Of a stretch of DNA of 64,000 nt, positions 33,516 to 46,368 are shown piece after piece. The translations under genes were made by a program, and so were the position numbers. The notes under the pieces are model-generated. The model did not search any database and was not told the origin of the DNA. It was given only the letters and a program-made list of their open reading frames with translations. Each line of letters opens with the position of its first letter. Position 1 is the stretch's first letter. This stretch comes from Rhodocollybia butyracea (taxonomy: Eukaryota > Basidiomycota > Agaricomycetes > Agaricales > Omphalotaceae), in assembly GCA_015501585.1 (NCBI GenBank), contig JADNRY010000017.1, forward strand, positions 434,001-498,000. Direction: 5' to 3'.

Positions 33516-35418
33516 CTATGGATTATAGTCGTCTGCGTACACATACGGTGCGACTTTCCGCACACATCTAGTTTTCGGATCGTCGGCATGCCACTCTGGT
33601 TTGCTCTCTCCGACTGAGAAAGGATACGTTGGGATGTAACACATCTCCTGTGCGCAAGCGTATATATTAGTGAGTGCACTCTGAGAAATAATCCAATAAA
33701 CTGACGTTTTCTCCACACACAGGCCTGCACCTCAGCCAGACTCCCCAGTCAAGCCACTCTCGTAGAATTTCAAGATCAGTTCTCCAAATATCCAAGAGCT
33801 GGCCGGCTGATACGTCAGAATGTTCAGACAGGCTTTCTCGATGGACACCGATGACTTTACTGAGCCCGTGTTGCACACCGCGCACCCACACCTTTATAAC
33901 ACCTCTGCAAAGCTCCCGGGTCGTATGCTTTACTGCATCCAGCAATAGCTTTTCCGAATGTGATAGAGAAGAAACTCGGTGCAAAGCGGGTATGATTGAT
34001 GTTGAACATTCCTGGAATACTGGAGAAGCCCAGTCCAAAGAACCACTGGTTTCGTTGAAAAATGATTCAGGAGGGGCCACAGAGAAGAGAACAAACGGAC
34101 GAGCAAGGGACTCGATAAGCTGAAATGTGTCCTGCACTTGCTTTACCAGAGCCTGATCTTTGTTGGTGGTGGTACTGACGAGATTCCAAATATCTTCTAG
34201 GTATTCTCCATACGGCTCTACAATCGAATGCAAGAGCGCCATCCAATCGATGGTATCTTCCCACGCCTCCGCCCTCAGCCATGCTTTCTCGTTTACCAGC
34301 TGCTCTTCCAGATACCCTCTTACACGTTTGATATCCTCCTTATCAATCCCCAGTAGTCGATGCTGCCATCGCCGTTTGCCTGACCTGACCTTCGCCAGTG
34401 ATGGAACAAGATCTAGGTCATAGAACGAAACAAATCTCGTTAAATCCAGTCGAACAGGGGATAATCCAGGGTACTGAGCTGTCCGTAAACCAGTCTTGAT
34501 CATTCCAATGAAGTTTGTATCTATAGGTATTGTGTCTGTAGGAAATCTTGGGAGTTCCGGCTCTTTACCAATTGTTTTCCAGTACGGCGGTAATGGAGTA
34601 ATTTCGAGGTGAACTGATGACACGGCTTCCACAGACCTATAGTTGCATAACATCAATTCACTAACAACAGCCATCCTATAGTATGAAGGTCAGTGAGCCT
34701 GATTTGCATCATCTTACTAGCTGCGTTTGGAATACTTGCCTAATGAACCCATCAAGCCCCATTCTCCTTCCCCATTCACAAAGCTTTTCGATTCTTTCAG
34801 CCTCGGCAAAAGCTAGGTTAGGCATGACCTCTCCCCATGCTACAATATCTTGACTATCCAGAGGACCATCTCCTAGTAGGAAATTACCCGCTCCGTCAAA
34901 ATAAAGTATCCGGAGTGGGCGAGTAACGCGAAAGGTATGATGCCAGGCGCCCGCCCCTGGTGAATTTATACTCAACACTTGACAGAACATATACGACACT
35001 TCTGTGTTGAAGGCGAACCATTCTGGGGTTGTAGGACTGTTCGAATCGTTACGCCCGTGATAGAGGAGAGTTCCTGCACGGACAATTCCGGGAACTATGG
35101 AGTGGCCTGCAGTTCAATGGGTAAGGCTCGAAGTGAGTGCTCTTAGGAAATGTACCGACCGTTTCTATATCGTATGTTGGGGTTTGACTGCAATAAGCCA
35201 CTGGCCGACGAGAAGATCCATTGAGCTGTGGTGTTTTCAGTCAAAACTTCGTTCAAGTCCCAGCTTTCACTACTGAAACTTGTGGAGAGTTTCGGTTCAG
35301 GATAAGCCGGTAAAGGCTCTTGTACTGCATATTGCACCGGTGGAATGTTACGAGCTGTGGTATCGAAGCAAGTCGACGCAAGGACGCACAGTGCGACCGG
35401 CCACGATGTGAACCTCAT
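33516..35418 (-). CDS. conserved hypothetical secreted protein
   Basis: I recognise no catalytic family. Exon 1 (from 35418) encodes a signal peptide (MRFTSWPVALCVLAST). Exon 2 carries GTLLYHGRND, TPEWFAFNTEVSYMF, RPLRILYFDGAGN and RRMGLDGFIR. A 64-nt intron (34739-34676) starts GCAAGT and ends ATAG, and is the only junction that keeps the frame. The large next exon contains YDLDLVPSLAKVRSGKRRW and WMALLHSIVEPYGEYLEDIWNL. The last intron (33720-33648) joins CRP to EMCYIPTYPFSVGESKPEW and the stop at 33516. Paired cysteines and the signal peptide suggest an extracellular or cell-wall protein. It is convergent with the GH35 gene, with about 180 bp between stops. Confidence 0.75.
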
Positions 35419-36282
35419 GCAGACTTTAGAATGGTACTCTCTGCTTTATATATGGTGTTCCAACGTGTCCGAAGAGTGGCAGCACGACGACGGAAATTAA
35501 AGTGAGTTGTAATTCATCTGTAGAACGATGTAGGTCTGAAAGATCCATGAGCCACTTTTTGCTAAGTCCTTCCTAATTAGTCACCTCGGTCCTCCAGATA
35601 CTATTTGTTTCTAGATTCCGCCGCCGCATCTTGGTTAGGGATGCGTTTCAGCTTCAGGTTCATAGTATTTAAGGTAAGATCTTCACTGTTCAGGGTGGAC
35701 TAGTATAGTGTTCGTTAGCCAGTGAAGCTTAGATGGACCAACATACTCAGGCCAACATCCGCGATTGGAAACTGAATGTTGAACTATGTAATGGCAGCGG
35801 AGCCCGGATGGTACAGATGCATTATCTGTACCAGAGATCTCATCAAGGTTGACGAGAGCGGGATTCTGATACTTTTACACCCTGAAGCTCGGCGGTGCAG
35901 TAGGTGGACGATACGATGACAGCCTTCCATACGAACACTAGCCTGAAGAGAAAATAATCGATGATCTTTTCGTGGTGATTGAAGCTGATGATTGCCTTCA
36001 ATGTTTGATCCTAGCAAATTAGTGAACCATGACTTGACAAACTGCTTCGCGGACACAAACTTTCTTTGTATTTCAATCCTTTGTGTTTGCCTGGTGTTTG
36101 TCACCCCAGTCTGAATCGTAGGCTCAGCGTTTCAGCTTTGAATTGGCACTGAGAAAGAGTTCAAAGACGGAGAAGGGAAACGTTCCGCCTCGTTCCGCTT
36201 ATCCCTTTGATAAGGGCAGAAGTGGAAAGCAACGCGAGATAGCGGCGAGCAACCGTTCGCATTTTTATATAGCATGACGGCG
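35419..36282. other. intergenic, nothing identified
   Basis: A 106-codon minus-strand frame at 35784-36104 lacks any recognisable motif and I do not count it as a gene. No repeat structure was noticed. Confidence 0.5.
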
Positions 36283-38720
36283 TTACAAACTTTTGGTCAA
36301 CTCAACCGCCGCCTCCGTCCCTGCTATTCTTTCCAGCCTAAACCAGTCGTACTTTGAATACAGCACCCGGCATGTAACATCCGAACTCTCAACTCCGTCG
36401 TCCAAGAACGGATACGATAGATATTCGCTATAAAATTGGGGATGATCGGGAGGGCCGTAAAAGACGAGGTTGCGGATTCCTCGTAATTTGTATCTGGAAC
36501 AGGCGATGTAATAGTTAACCACCTAGATAAGTGATTTGGATGAAGATGAATCACCTCTTGTAGAAATGGAATCGCTCAGTGACAAGTAGGAATGATTTCT
36601 GACCGGAAAAGAACGCTTGTCGGGCGCGCGATATTTCTTGGTTGGTTGAATATCTTTGTTCAATTATTAGCAAAAGTTTGACAATGAAAGATCAAAGGAT
36701 GGTAAACGTACTCGGAAAGCACAGTGAACGATACGCTCAAATCACGGAAGTGGTTATTTATTTGGACAAAGTCAAAATACGAGGGCACGAAGATGACTGT
36801 ATTAGAGCTTTGCACCGCGGATTTTAAGACAGTAGGTAACAACTACGAGCGGTCAGCTAAAGTCTAAAGTAAGAAGTAACGTTGCATTCGTACCTGTGTA
36901 GTAAAATAATTGAGCCGTTTGTCAGATTCATCTTGAGGATTTCCGCAATCGAAATGAATAAAATTCTGGAGAGGGACTCTCAGCAGAGGGGAATTCTGAC
37001 AGCCATAGTTACGTACCTGGTCGACTCCTTCAGGCACTTCTATCGGAGGCCACCGCTTATCTGTTCTCATTTTACCTGCTACGTTCTTGAGCCGGACATT
37101 GTACAGCTGGCGTATCTCGGGAGTTTCGTAAGCAGAGAGCAATATCGACTGGCGTAGATATTCCGAACTGAGAGAGGAATAAGAGTAGTTCTAGTTGTCG
37201 AAGTAATGGACACGTACTGTCCATCCAAGTACCATGGCTTGGTCCGTGAAAAGTCGGTGTCATGTGATTCTTTAGGAATTTTGTTGAGATGATCTAGAAC
37301 GAACTGGGGAAGAGTGAGAACAGAGGGAAAGAAATTATGAAGATTATACTTTGACATGGTCCCAATTCTGCATTGTGAGCGCGTCGAGCTGATCTACAAC
37401 AAGCATTTCCACTGAAGAAAGGTAGTCCGCATTTCTTAAAGAGGACATTGGTTTGACAATTCAAAGCATTTGTGATTTCACGTACTTTTCTTTCTGTATC
37501 GATTGGCGCAGTCCCAGAGGGCTAGCAATGATGATATCACATCCATAAAACTCTGTGAACGCCTTTATGCTTTTCCGTGTGAGCTTAATCCCAACCCTAA
37601 AGCTATCGTCTACATTCCCCTTGAAATTCTCGATATGGTCCTGAGGATATACTCCTGGTTCTGCTGTAGCTAATTTGTCAATTGCACCAGGAGGTAGACC
37701 GAACTCGGTGGTAAATCGACTGCGGTTTTCGATCTGATATTCGGGTGATGGTGTATGTAAAGTAAGAGCATTAAACCAAGCCAAGGCGGAAGAACGGAAA
37801 GGGAGGAGAATCAAAACCGAAGGCCGAGTGAATCCTTGATCCTGGACATCTTCAGGAGGTTCCTTGCCAGCTTTTGTCGCGTGAGCAATTCGTTCGTTGT
37901 TCTTAACTATCCGTCGACGTTTCCTGTGGATAGTGATATCTTTGTAGGGAATAATTTGATTAAAAAAACGCACTTTATTACATGGTTCAACAAATGTAGC
38001 GAGATTGCTTCCCGCGTCGACTTTTTATTCTCCCATGAGCTCGAAGAGAGGTAAAGGTCATTAAAGGTAGATAATGCCGAGAGTAGGTCGTTTTGTAACT
38101 CGGACTGATCTTGGACGTGAAGTTATAAACGATTTTGGAAAGCGAATGTAGATAACCTACCTTTTGATATACTTTTTCGTGCGTTGAAAGGCTTCCTTAA
38201 TCGTTCAAGAATCTAACCAGATTGGTTATACATCTAAGCTTCGTGCAGAGGAGGGAGGACTAACAGTGCTGCTGTTGGAAGGGCCGGGTTTACACCCTTC
38301 GGGAACCGACTCGTATGTTGTTCCAAGTTTGCCCCGGGATAATTTTTGAGACGTCCAAGCTTTTCGATCTACTGAAGACCGAGAAGCTTCTGAAAGATGT
38401 ACCGAGTTGCAGCCAAAATGCTGCTCATATGGGTCTTTTGTATCTAATTAGAGTCAGTATCTGGCAATAGAGTCGTGAAATTCAACCATACCTTCGACCT
38501 CTTCTTCCTCATCCGCAAGAGCATCATCCACCTTTTTTTCTCCGTCGGCCATTTGAATGTCCTGAACAGGTTCCTCCGTAACGGTCTCCGCCAACTTCAC
38601 CGATTTCCGCTTGTTCAATTTGGCGGCTGGCACATATGGTTTCCATTTTTGTTTTCCTGCTTTAGTTGCAGAGACGTTCAAAAGAGTTAAAAGACGAGTT
38701 GTCGTTGAATTCTCGTCCAT
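36283..38720 (-). CDS. UTP25: U3 snoRNP-associated protein Utp25 (DEF/DUF1253 family)
   Basis: Utp25 is a DEAD-box-like protein without helicase activity, needed in the SSU processome for early 18S rRNA processing in the nucleolus. The N terminus is Lys/acidic-rich ([16 protein letters not shown], then DEEEEVEG). The core contains [138 protein letters not shown] and the C-terminal [20 protein letters not shown] and [13 protein letters not shown]. The order matches the family, so the gene looks complete, with roughly ten introns. Its start codon is only 115 bp from that of TOP3, which is transcribed away from it. Confidence 0.9.
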
Positions 38721-38835
38721 GGCGTCGAAGGTAACAAATTTTTTTTGATACTCGGCCCGGACTGTAGGACTTGATCACCTGATACATAGACGCGAGACGC
38801 GACGAATGAGTCACCGCGTTCTTGAATTCAACCAA
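38721..38835. promoter_or_regulatory. bidirectional promoter region UTP25 / TOP3
   Basis: Only 115 bp lie between the two divergent start codons, so both genes must share promoter and 5' UTR space here. I saw no unambiguous TATA box. Confidence 0.6.
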
Positions 38836-41800
38836 ATGCCCAAGGTTTTGTGTGTTGCTGAAAAGCCATCCATCTCTAAATCTATAACTCAAATTCTCTC
38901 TGGAGGCCAGTATACTACCGTAAGCAACAATTTTGTCTTCAAATTCCATATCTGACCCCTCAAACCAGCGAAATAGTGCGAATAAATTTATCAAGAATTA
39001 CGATTTCGACTACGCACCATCTGGCGCAAATTTTACTGTTACTTGCGTCGCTGGCCACCTTACAGGTCAAGATTTTCCCGACACTCACCGGAAATGGAAT
39101 TCTTGCGATCCGTTTGTTCTTTTCGATATGCCAGTCGTGGTCAAGGTTGCCGATGATAAGAAGGCAATGGAGTCAAATTTGTTCAAGGAGGCTCGGAATG
39201 CGGATACATTGATGATATGGACAGATTGTGATAGAGAGGGTGAACATATTGGTGCAGAGATTGCCAGAGTCTGTCGAAGAGCGAAACAGCATATCGTTGT
39301 AAAGAGGGCTCGGTTCAGTGCCATTATTGCTCAGTGCGTGTTTTTGTATCTCTGTATTTTGATTCTCTGACTTTTTTTTGTGATCAGACAAATTCATAAC
39401 GCTGCACAGAATCCAGTCAATCTGGACCAGAAACTTGTTGATGCTGTTGATGCACGAATAGTCCTTGACCTAAAGATCGGTGCGGCCTTTACACGATGGC
39501 AGACTTTAACCCTGAAACCCAATTTTCCGCAATTGGAGGATGTCTCAATGCTGAGCTATGGTATGTGCCTTATTGCTTGCACTTTTTGGTGCGCGATAAA
39601 TAGTATTCATCCAGGTCCTTGTCAATACCCAACCCTTGGTTTCGTAGTCGCAAGGTTTCAAGATATACAAAACTTCCGACCCGAAACATTTTGGTATATC
39701 TATCTTTCGTTGATACGCGGCGTCAATGAAGAAACGCGTTTTAATTGGAGAAGAGGCCACATCTTTGATGAGGACATTGCTATCGTCTTATATGAGCATG
39801 TTTTGGAAGATTCTGTGGCGCGAGTTGAGAAGGTGGTAAAAAAGGAGACCAAGAAATGGCGTGTATTTCCTTCCTTGCCAAATATATACCGTTCTTCCTA
39901 ATCTATATCATAGGAAACCTCTCCCTCTTACTACTGTAGAACTACAGAAGGCTGGTTCGCGTTTGCTGAAGCTCGCACCCAAAAAAGTTCTCGATGTAAG
40001 CGAAGACTTGTTCAATGAAGCTTTTTATTCATACGAAGCCCAACAGATCGCCGAAAAACTCTATCAACAAGGATTCTTGTCCTATCCGCGTACCGAAACA
40101 GACCAGTATGATCCTCAGTTCGACTTCCATACGCTCATCCAGAAGCAGACTGCGGATCCAGCTTGGGGTAATTTTGCACAACGGTAAGAAACGAGCTGTC
40201 TGTATGTCATTCTTTCCCTTCATCTCGTTCGCGTAGACTTGGACAAGGCGAGTTTCAAACACCACGCAGAGGAAAGAGCAACGATAAAGCGCATCCTCCG
40301 ATTCACCCAACTGCGCATGCTGCAAATCTTGCGGGAGACGAAAAGAAGGTGTACGAGTACATTGCAAGACGATTTCTTGCTAGTTGCTCCCAGGATGCTG
40401 TTGGAAATCAAACCACCGTTGACGTGGTGTGCGGAGGGGAACAATTTTACGCCACCGGTGAGTTGGAATCATTTTGCCTTCGGACTGTGCTTACTTAGTG
40501 TTGTAGGATTAACGGTCACAGCGAAGAACTACCTTGAAGTCTTTCCTTACGACAAATGGGTAGATAACGTTCTTCCCGATTTCGCGGAAGGAGAAGCGTT
40601 TAACCCATCGGTCTGTGAACTACGTGATGGTCAAACTACAAAACCAAGCCCACTTACCGAAGCTGATCTAGTTGCGCTCATGGATAAAAACGGAATTGGT
40701 ACGTTTCGGTCCAGTGGTCCTTCACAGTCTTTGATTGTACCTAGGCACCGATGCAACCATTGCTACACACATCCAAACCGTCATCGACAGAGAATATGTT
40801 GTTGAACATTTTGAAGGGGCGACCAAATACCTCCTTCCTTCCACTCTCGGACTCGGAATAGTTGAAGGCTACGATCGACTGGCCATCACAAAAGGTATTA
40901 CTAAGCCCATGCTTAGACGCGAGGTAGATGCACTTTTCTTACAAAACTTTCGATACAAGCTCATCATTGCATCTGTATCTTTAGACTGAACGTCGGATGA
41001 CCCAGATATGTGAAGGACAGTTAAGCAAGCGCGTAATGGTTGACCAGTGTATCGAAGAATACAAAAACATGTATGCGATGGTTCGGATGGAAGTAAATCA
41101 TATTACTGCAGTAAGTTTCACTCTGTCTGTACTGAAGACGTACAACTGACATTCCCCAAGGGTATGCGGCGCGCTATCGAAGGTGGCAACGGACCCGGCA
41201 ATGCCGAAGGCGTTGGTGGAGGAGGAAATAATGGCGGCGGGGGAGGGGGAAATGGTGGCGGAGGAGGAGGAAATGGTGGAGGAGGAGGAGGAGGAAATGG
41301 GGAAATGGAGGAAGAGGAGGAGGAGGAGGAGGAAATGGCGGTAGCAGAAGAGGTGGTAATGCCAATGGGAGGGGCGGTGGAAATTCTGGAAGGGGAGGCC
41401 GTGGAGGCTCCCGGAAGCCCACGACAAATAGAGAGAATGAAGTCATTGATATCGACTCAGATAATGGTGACTATCCACTCTTGGTTTATTACCAGTCGGT
41501 ACTCATCTCTTGATAGAACACTTCCCCCCAAACCCCAAGCCACGCAGCACCAGAACAAGCGCAGCTGCAACATCATCAAGCACAAAACCTCGCTCGTCAG
41601 CTTCGAAAAAGCCTCTCGCGCGCGCAAATGGAGGCAACGAAACTTACTGTGACTGTGGGGTTCCGGTAATCTCAGCTATCATCTCAGAAGGATCTGCCAG
41701 TAGCGGAAAACGATATTGGAAATGTGGAAGTACGCCGACAGTTTGTAACTTCTTCCAATTTATCGATCCGCCAAACTTGAATTCGTCTTCTGCCGGGGCC

Positions 41801-42750
41801 TCTTCGTCAAGCGCTGGACACACCCCGAGTTCAACTGCTGTGGAAAATGAGCCTCCGAACTGCAAATGTGATGTTCCTGCTGGTAGACGAAGCGTTGTAA
41901 AGGAAGGCCCGAATCAAGGTCGACCATTCTGGACCTGTGATGAGAAGAGTTGCGATTTTTTCGCTTGGGCGGATCAGCCACTACCTTCTTCAAATTCTCA
42001 AGTATCCTCTATACCGACCAAGCGACCGTTTTCCAACGTGAGCGGCATGTATGTCCTCCTCTATACTTATTCATCGACCTTTAGCAGGCCGAGTCCTCAC
42101 GCCAATGTCAGTGTAACCAGCCTGGTTTGAAACTGACATCACGGAAAGAAAATGAAAATCAAGGACGACAATTCTGGCGCTGTGCCAAAGAAGGTGATGA
42201 CCGATGTAAATTTTTTGAGTGGGATGATGAACCTGCTGGCGCATCTCGTTCTGGTGGGGGGACAGGGGGAGGACAGAGTCCATGTTACAAGGTACTTATA
42301 AGTTACTCTACTCACGTAAACTTTCCGCTCACGTTCGAACAAAGTGTAACCAACCCGGACATTGGGCGAAAGGTGCGGTATATAACCTTTCTCGGCCATT
42401 TATATCGACTGATGTGTGGCGAAGACTGTCCAAGCAGTGCTCCCGCGAGCAAAAAATTGCGCAGCTTTGGGTCTTACGGTGGAAACTCGTCTTCTCAGCA
42501 AGAGCAAGCCTGTTTCAAATGTGGTACGCCCGGCCATTGGAGTAATGGTATGCTGGGGCCCTATCCATAGATACGAACTACCTTGCTCACTAAATGGTCA
42601 GATTGCACGGCTTCATATAGCAAAAGCAGTCGGGGAAGTTCTTCTAGAGGAAGAAGCCGAGGAGGAGGAAGTCGCGGGGGTCGTGGTCGTGGTAGAGGAA
42701 GGCCTACGAAAACAAAGTCGGGGCTCGGAGTTCCTGCCGGCTTTTTTTGA
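38836..42750 (+). CDS. TOP3: DNA topoisomerase III with C-terminal GRF and CCHC zinc fingers
   Basis: Type IA topoisomerase, partner of RecQ helicase in resolving recombination intermediates. Toprim start: MPKVLCVAEKPSISKSI, VAGHLTGQDFP, and TDCDREGEHIGAEI with acidic metal ligands. The catalytic Tyr lies in GFLSYPRTETDQY, and DKNGIGT follows. After residue ~600 come a Gly-rich stretch, three GRF zinc fingers (CDCGVPV, CKCDVPAG, then CNQPGLKL...GRQFWRCA), two CCHC knuckles (CNQPGHWAK, CFKCGTPGHWSN) and an RGG-like tail ending AGFF. The frame of the upstream Gly-rich segment and that of the downstream part differ by one base near 41300, so a 1-nt deletion, or an assembly error in the microsatellite, separates the catalytic core from the zinc fingers. 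Everything else splices in frame. Confidence 0.88.
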
Positions 42751-42915
42751 CTACTTGGACTGCGCGCGTCGACCAGACTGTGGTTACCCAGCATACTTAT
42801 CTTGCTTGATTCTTCTGACAATTCAAATGTATATTATCAATTTTGTATAAAATTTCACATTGGATATCTGTGAACTTAGCTCTTAAAAACGTTTGTTACA
42901 AGAACATACTAAGTC

Positions 42916-45345
42916 TTACCGGAAGAGAGGACTTTGATCGCCCAAGTTCTTCCATTCTCCCTTCTGTTCGATAGTCAATTCTTGACTTTCGCATTGTCGG
43001 GATTTGCGTTGATTGCTTCGCTTGGCGTCCCACATCATAAAGGCAGTTAAAAGGATTCTAATGGGCGTTGGATAAACAGGTCATGAACGGCAGAAATGGA
43101 CTGACGTTGAGACCAAACATCCTATGTTGATAATATATCCGATACGAAAGCTACCAGGATGGATATATACAAAAGAGGCCAGCACCCTAGAATATATTTA
43201 GAGAACCCAGTTGAGTAGAGTGGTAAGACTTACCCTCCAAGATTGCCTACACCGTTTATCATAGCGATTGACACCGCTATAAAGAACGAGTCGTAAATAA
43301 ACTGTACAATGGGCGAAGATGTAACAGAGACCTCTTTTCGTTTCCCCACCGAAAGCAGTACTAAAAAGTGTGCAAAACACTGCATCCGCTGAGAAAACAC
43401 CTGACGTGGCGAAAAACATCGCGATGTAACATAGCGTAGAAGAGCTGCTACTTAGCAAGATGATAAATCCTATGATACCGATTGATGCTGCGACTATGAC
43501 GAAAGGTGTCCTCAGGAGCAGTCTATCGGACAGGTATGCGTTGATGAGGGTGCATACGCAGGCAAGTGCATACGGCGGAGTACTAAAAAGTTGTGCGTCC
43601 ACAGCCTTATAGCCAAGTTCGTGCACTAGTGTCGGAAGAAAAAGCGCGAGAGAATACAACGGGATCATAATCCTGTTGTTGTATGGTAAGATTCGTCCAC
43701 AGAACATCAAGCGACTAACCCAAGAAAAGATATACTATAGAGATAAATCCTGTAGTCTTTGAACGCATCCCAGATGAATTTTCTGTCGAGGTCTGTCGCA
43801 ATCTCGGCGGCGTCTAGCGTGATTGCCCTCTGGAGGTAATCTTTTTCGGATATGGAAAGAAACTTTGCATTTTGAATACTCTGTGATTCGTCAATCAAAA
43901 GTATCGTACCATGGGCCATAATAAGCTCACATCGTGTATGAAGAACGGTGCAACAAGGCCGACAAGGACGGTCACTAAAATGCGGCTACTTTAGGACAAA
44001 ACCTGTGAGTTTTCAGCCGACGCAGGCAAGACGCACCTATCCCCTCAAGGCCGAACTGAAAGTGAATGTTACGACGAACTGGAAAACAAATTATATACTC
44101 ACTATCCATTGCCAACCGTGGAGCCCACCCAGTTTATCCATGCGTTCGATGCCATATCTGCGAAAATCTGAGGACTGACGGTGCATGAACCAAAGTTGTA
44201 CAACTCACGCCAAAAGACCACTAAACGCTCCTGAATATAGCACCAAGAAGTCAATAGTTTTTGGTGAGGAAGAAGTATAGCTTACCGGCTAGGACAACGG
44301 CACTGATAAACAATCCAACTCGCCAAGCAAGATATCGGCGAGGGTACCACGTTGAAAGGTAAAATAAAATCTATGGGACGAATGACATGAACCGAACACC
44401 CAAGGAGGAGATATGTCTACTAACTCCAGGGGACAATGCACTTTCAGCCAAGCCAACGAAAAAAACGCGTTCTAGTTGAGCGCAGTCTTTAGCATTCCAA
44501 ACCGTTGTCCGTTTGCTTTGCCGGTACTCACATCAACAAGCTTTTGAACGAATCACAGAGGCACATAAGTGTCACGACAATTCCTAGTAGGTACAGTGAG
44601 CTTTCTAAAACCGAGAATGGTGAGCAAGTCCTATAGCACGAACCCCAAGCTACTGTGACAGAAGCAACTAAAAGTGTGTTTAGAGCATGCTTTCCCAAAT
44701 GGCAAGTTAAAAGGACTTACGCCACCTCGACGGTCGAGCCACCTTCAGCATGATGTTTCTGGGTACGTTATTAGCCATGGAAGGTCGTAAGTCAAGTCAC
44801 TCACGCAGGAACTTCGCCAAAGCAATACGGAATCTCATCGTATCTAGGGCCTCAGCTGCAGAAATTTGACCAACGTTGAAACTCTTACAAAAAAGACCGC
44901 CGAAATCTACAATATTCAGGATGTTACTCGAGTATGTTGAAGTGAAACGTACAATATTGTAACGAAGGCCTGTCAAATTCGCATCCTCGACCATGCCTAC
45001 ATAAAAGTCGATAAATGGGAAATGAGTTGATAAAAAAAAGTGAGCATGCCTAATATCTTCGCGTTGCCTGCGAAATAGACCCGCTCGGTCAAGGAAGATA
45101 TCTTCGAAGGGAGCAATAACATACCGACGTTCCCTCGATCTCTGAAATAGAGGTCTAAGTCTTGAACACAATCTGAGAAAGCAGGACATTGGGAAAACTC
45201 ACAAAAATGCGAGTAGATAAAGCAAAATGACGATTGGCATCAAGTGAAAATCTAGCTTGCGAAGCACTCTCCGAAGCTCAAACTCATCCATGGGTCTTTT
45301 CTCTGGGTCAAGGAGCTTCAGTTCGCCAGTTTGTACACGAGACAT
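42916..45345 (-). CDS. MFS transporter, anion:cation symporter (allantoate permease-like)
   Basis: Start MSRVQTGELKLLDPEKRPMDEFELRRVLRKLD (shown from 45345), then HLMPIVILLYLLAFL as membrane helix 1 and DRGNVG, the usual loop after helix 1 in this subfamily. Further exons give DANLTGLRYNI, the central cytoplasmic loop (AKFLSISEKDYLQRAI, DAAEIATDLDRKF), WDAFKDYRIYLYSISFLG, LFLPTLVHELGYKAVDAQL and AYLSDR. The last exon ends WDAKRSNQR...QSPLFR with the stop at 42916-42918. This matches the Dal5/Tna1-type permeases for allantoate, nicotinate or similar anions; the substrate cannot be chosen. Some middle exons are short and borders are uncertain. It is convergent with TOP3, 165 bp away. Confidence 0.78.
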
Positions 45346-45583
45346 TTTCGTCAAGCAAAAGAGAAGATGAAACGAAGTATTTATACGAGCCTTGACTATG
45401 ACGCGTGACGACGCGCAGGTTATCTACCCAAGTCGCTCCGAAACCCGGTGGCCTGAGTGGCTTCTAGATTGGAAGCTGCTTACGGCGATGCTTATCAAGA
45501 GCGCACTACGCACGAGAACTCCAGACAAGTTTTGAAAGTATTGTGGTACATTGCTTTTTCAATGTTCATGATGATATATGGGT

Positions 45584-46235
45584 TCAAGCTAGGGATACAT
45601 TTACAACTCCGCCATGCTTCATTAGTCGGCTGTATGGGCAAAACTGTGGATAGGATAGGATTCAGTGCGACATTTAGCCAAGAACTAACCAAGCCAGTCT
45701 ACCTCATGGCCTGCCTTAAGCAGTTCCTCATCAATTCCTTCAACTTTCATGTCGACTGCGATACCAAACCCAGGCATTCCTTCGGGTTCTCCAATATGAA
45801 CGCTGGCATGAACTTTGGCGTTTTTCGCCATATCTGATTTACCCATTCCCTTTGCTACGGCTTGGATAGCCCCCAAAAGACAAGCTGATGATTTGGCGTT
45901 GTAATGATATGAATTATACTTGAAGTCAAAAACAGACCTGAATAGCCCATCGCAAACAATTGTTCTGGATTCTGTCCTTGGCCTGATCCTCCCATCTCCT
46001 TAGGCGAAGCGAGCTTGAGATCTAGCCCATTGGAGCTGACTTCTCCGTTTCTTCCTGCCCCTTTAGCAACCGCGTGCGCTGTATACTTGAGAGAAGCAAT
46101 TAATATAGTTATTTACTCCCGTCAGAATACTGAAGCAACCTTATGGTCCTTGAGGGTGACTAGAGTTCTGGAAGGAGCTTTAAAGGATGTGTTGATGAAA
46201 ACACGAGAGCTTTTCATGACATTGCGAGCGAACAT
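45584..46235 (-). CDS. Ohr/OsmC-family peroxidase, probably mitochondrial
   Basis: Three junctions restore an Ohr-type protein: MFARNVMKSSRVFINTSFK, then [55 protein letters not shown] (shown in part), and after the last intron EFCPYSRLMKHGGVVNVSLA with stop at 45584. The two redox cysteines (YSACLLGA and EFCPYSR) are present. The N-terminal about 20 residues are basic and hydroxylated without acids, like a mitochondrial presequence. Ohr proteins reduce organic hydroperoxides by a thiol mechanism. Start codon choice follows the first Met in frame. Confidence 0.85.
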
Positions 46236-46368
46236 GATGGAACAAGGTGAAACACGGGCGTCAATTCGCCAATAATAACATGAGGAAGATAAGATAACAT
46301 TTTTTATCAGAGTGGCCAACCATTGAACCGATAGATTTAAGACAACTAAAATACAACAAGACAAGAAA

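Noticed and set aside
41098..41446. Pro- or Ser-rich minus-strand frames in TOP3
   Set aside because: They are shadows of the GGA/GGN repeats.
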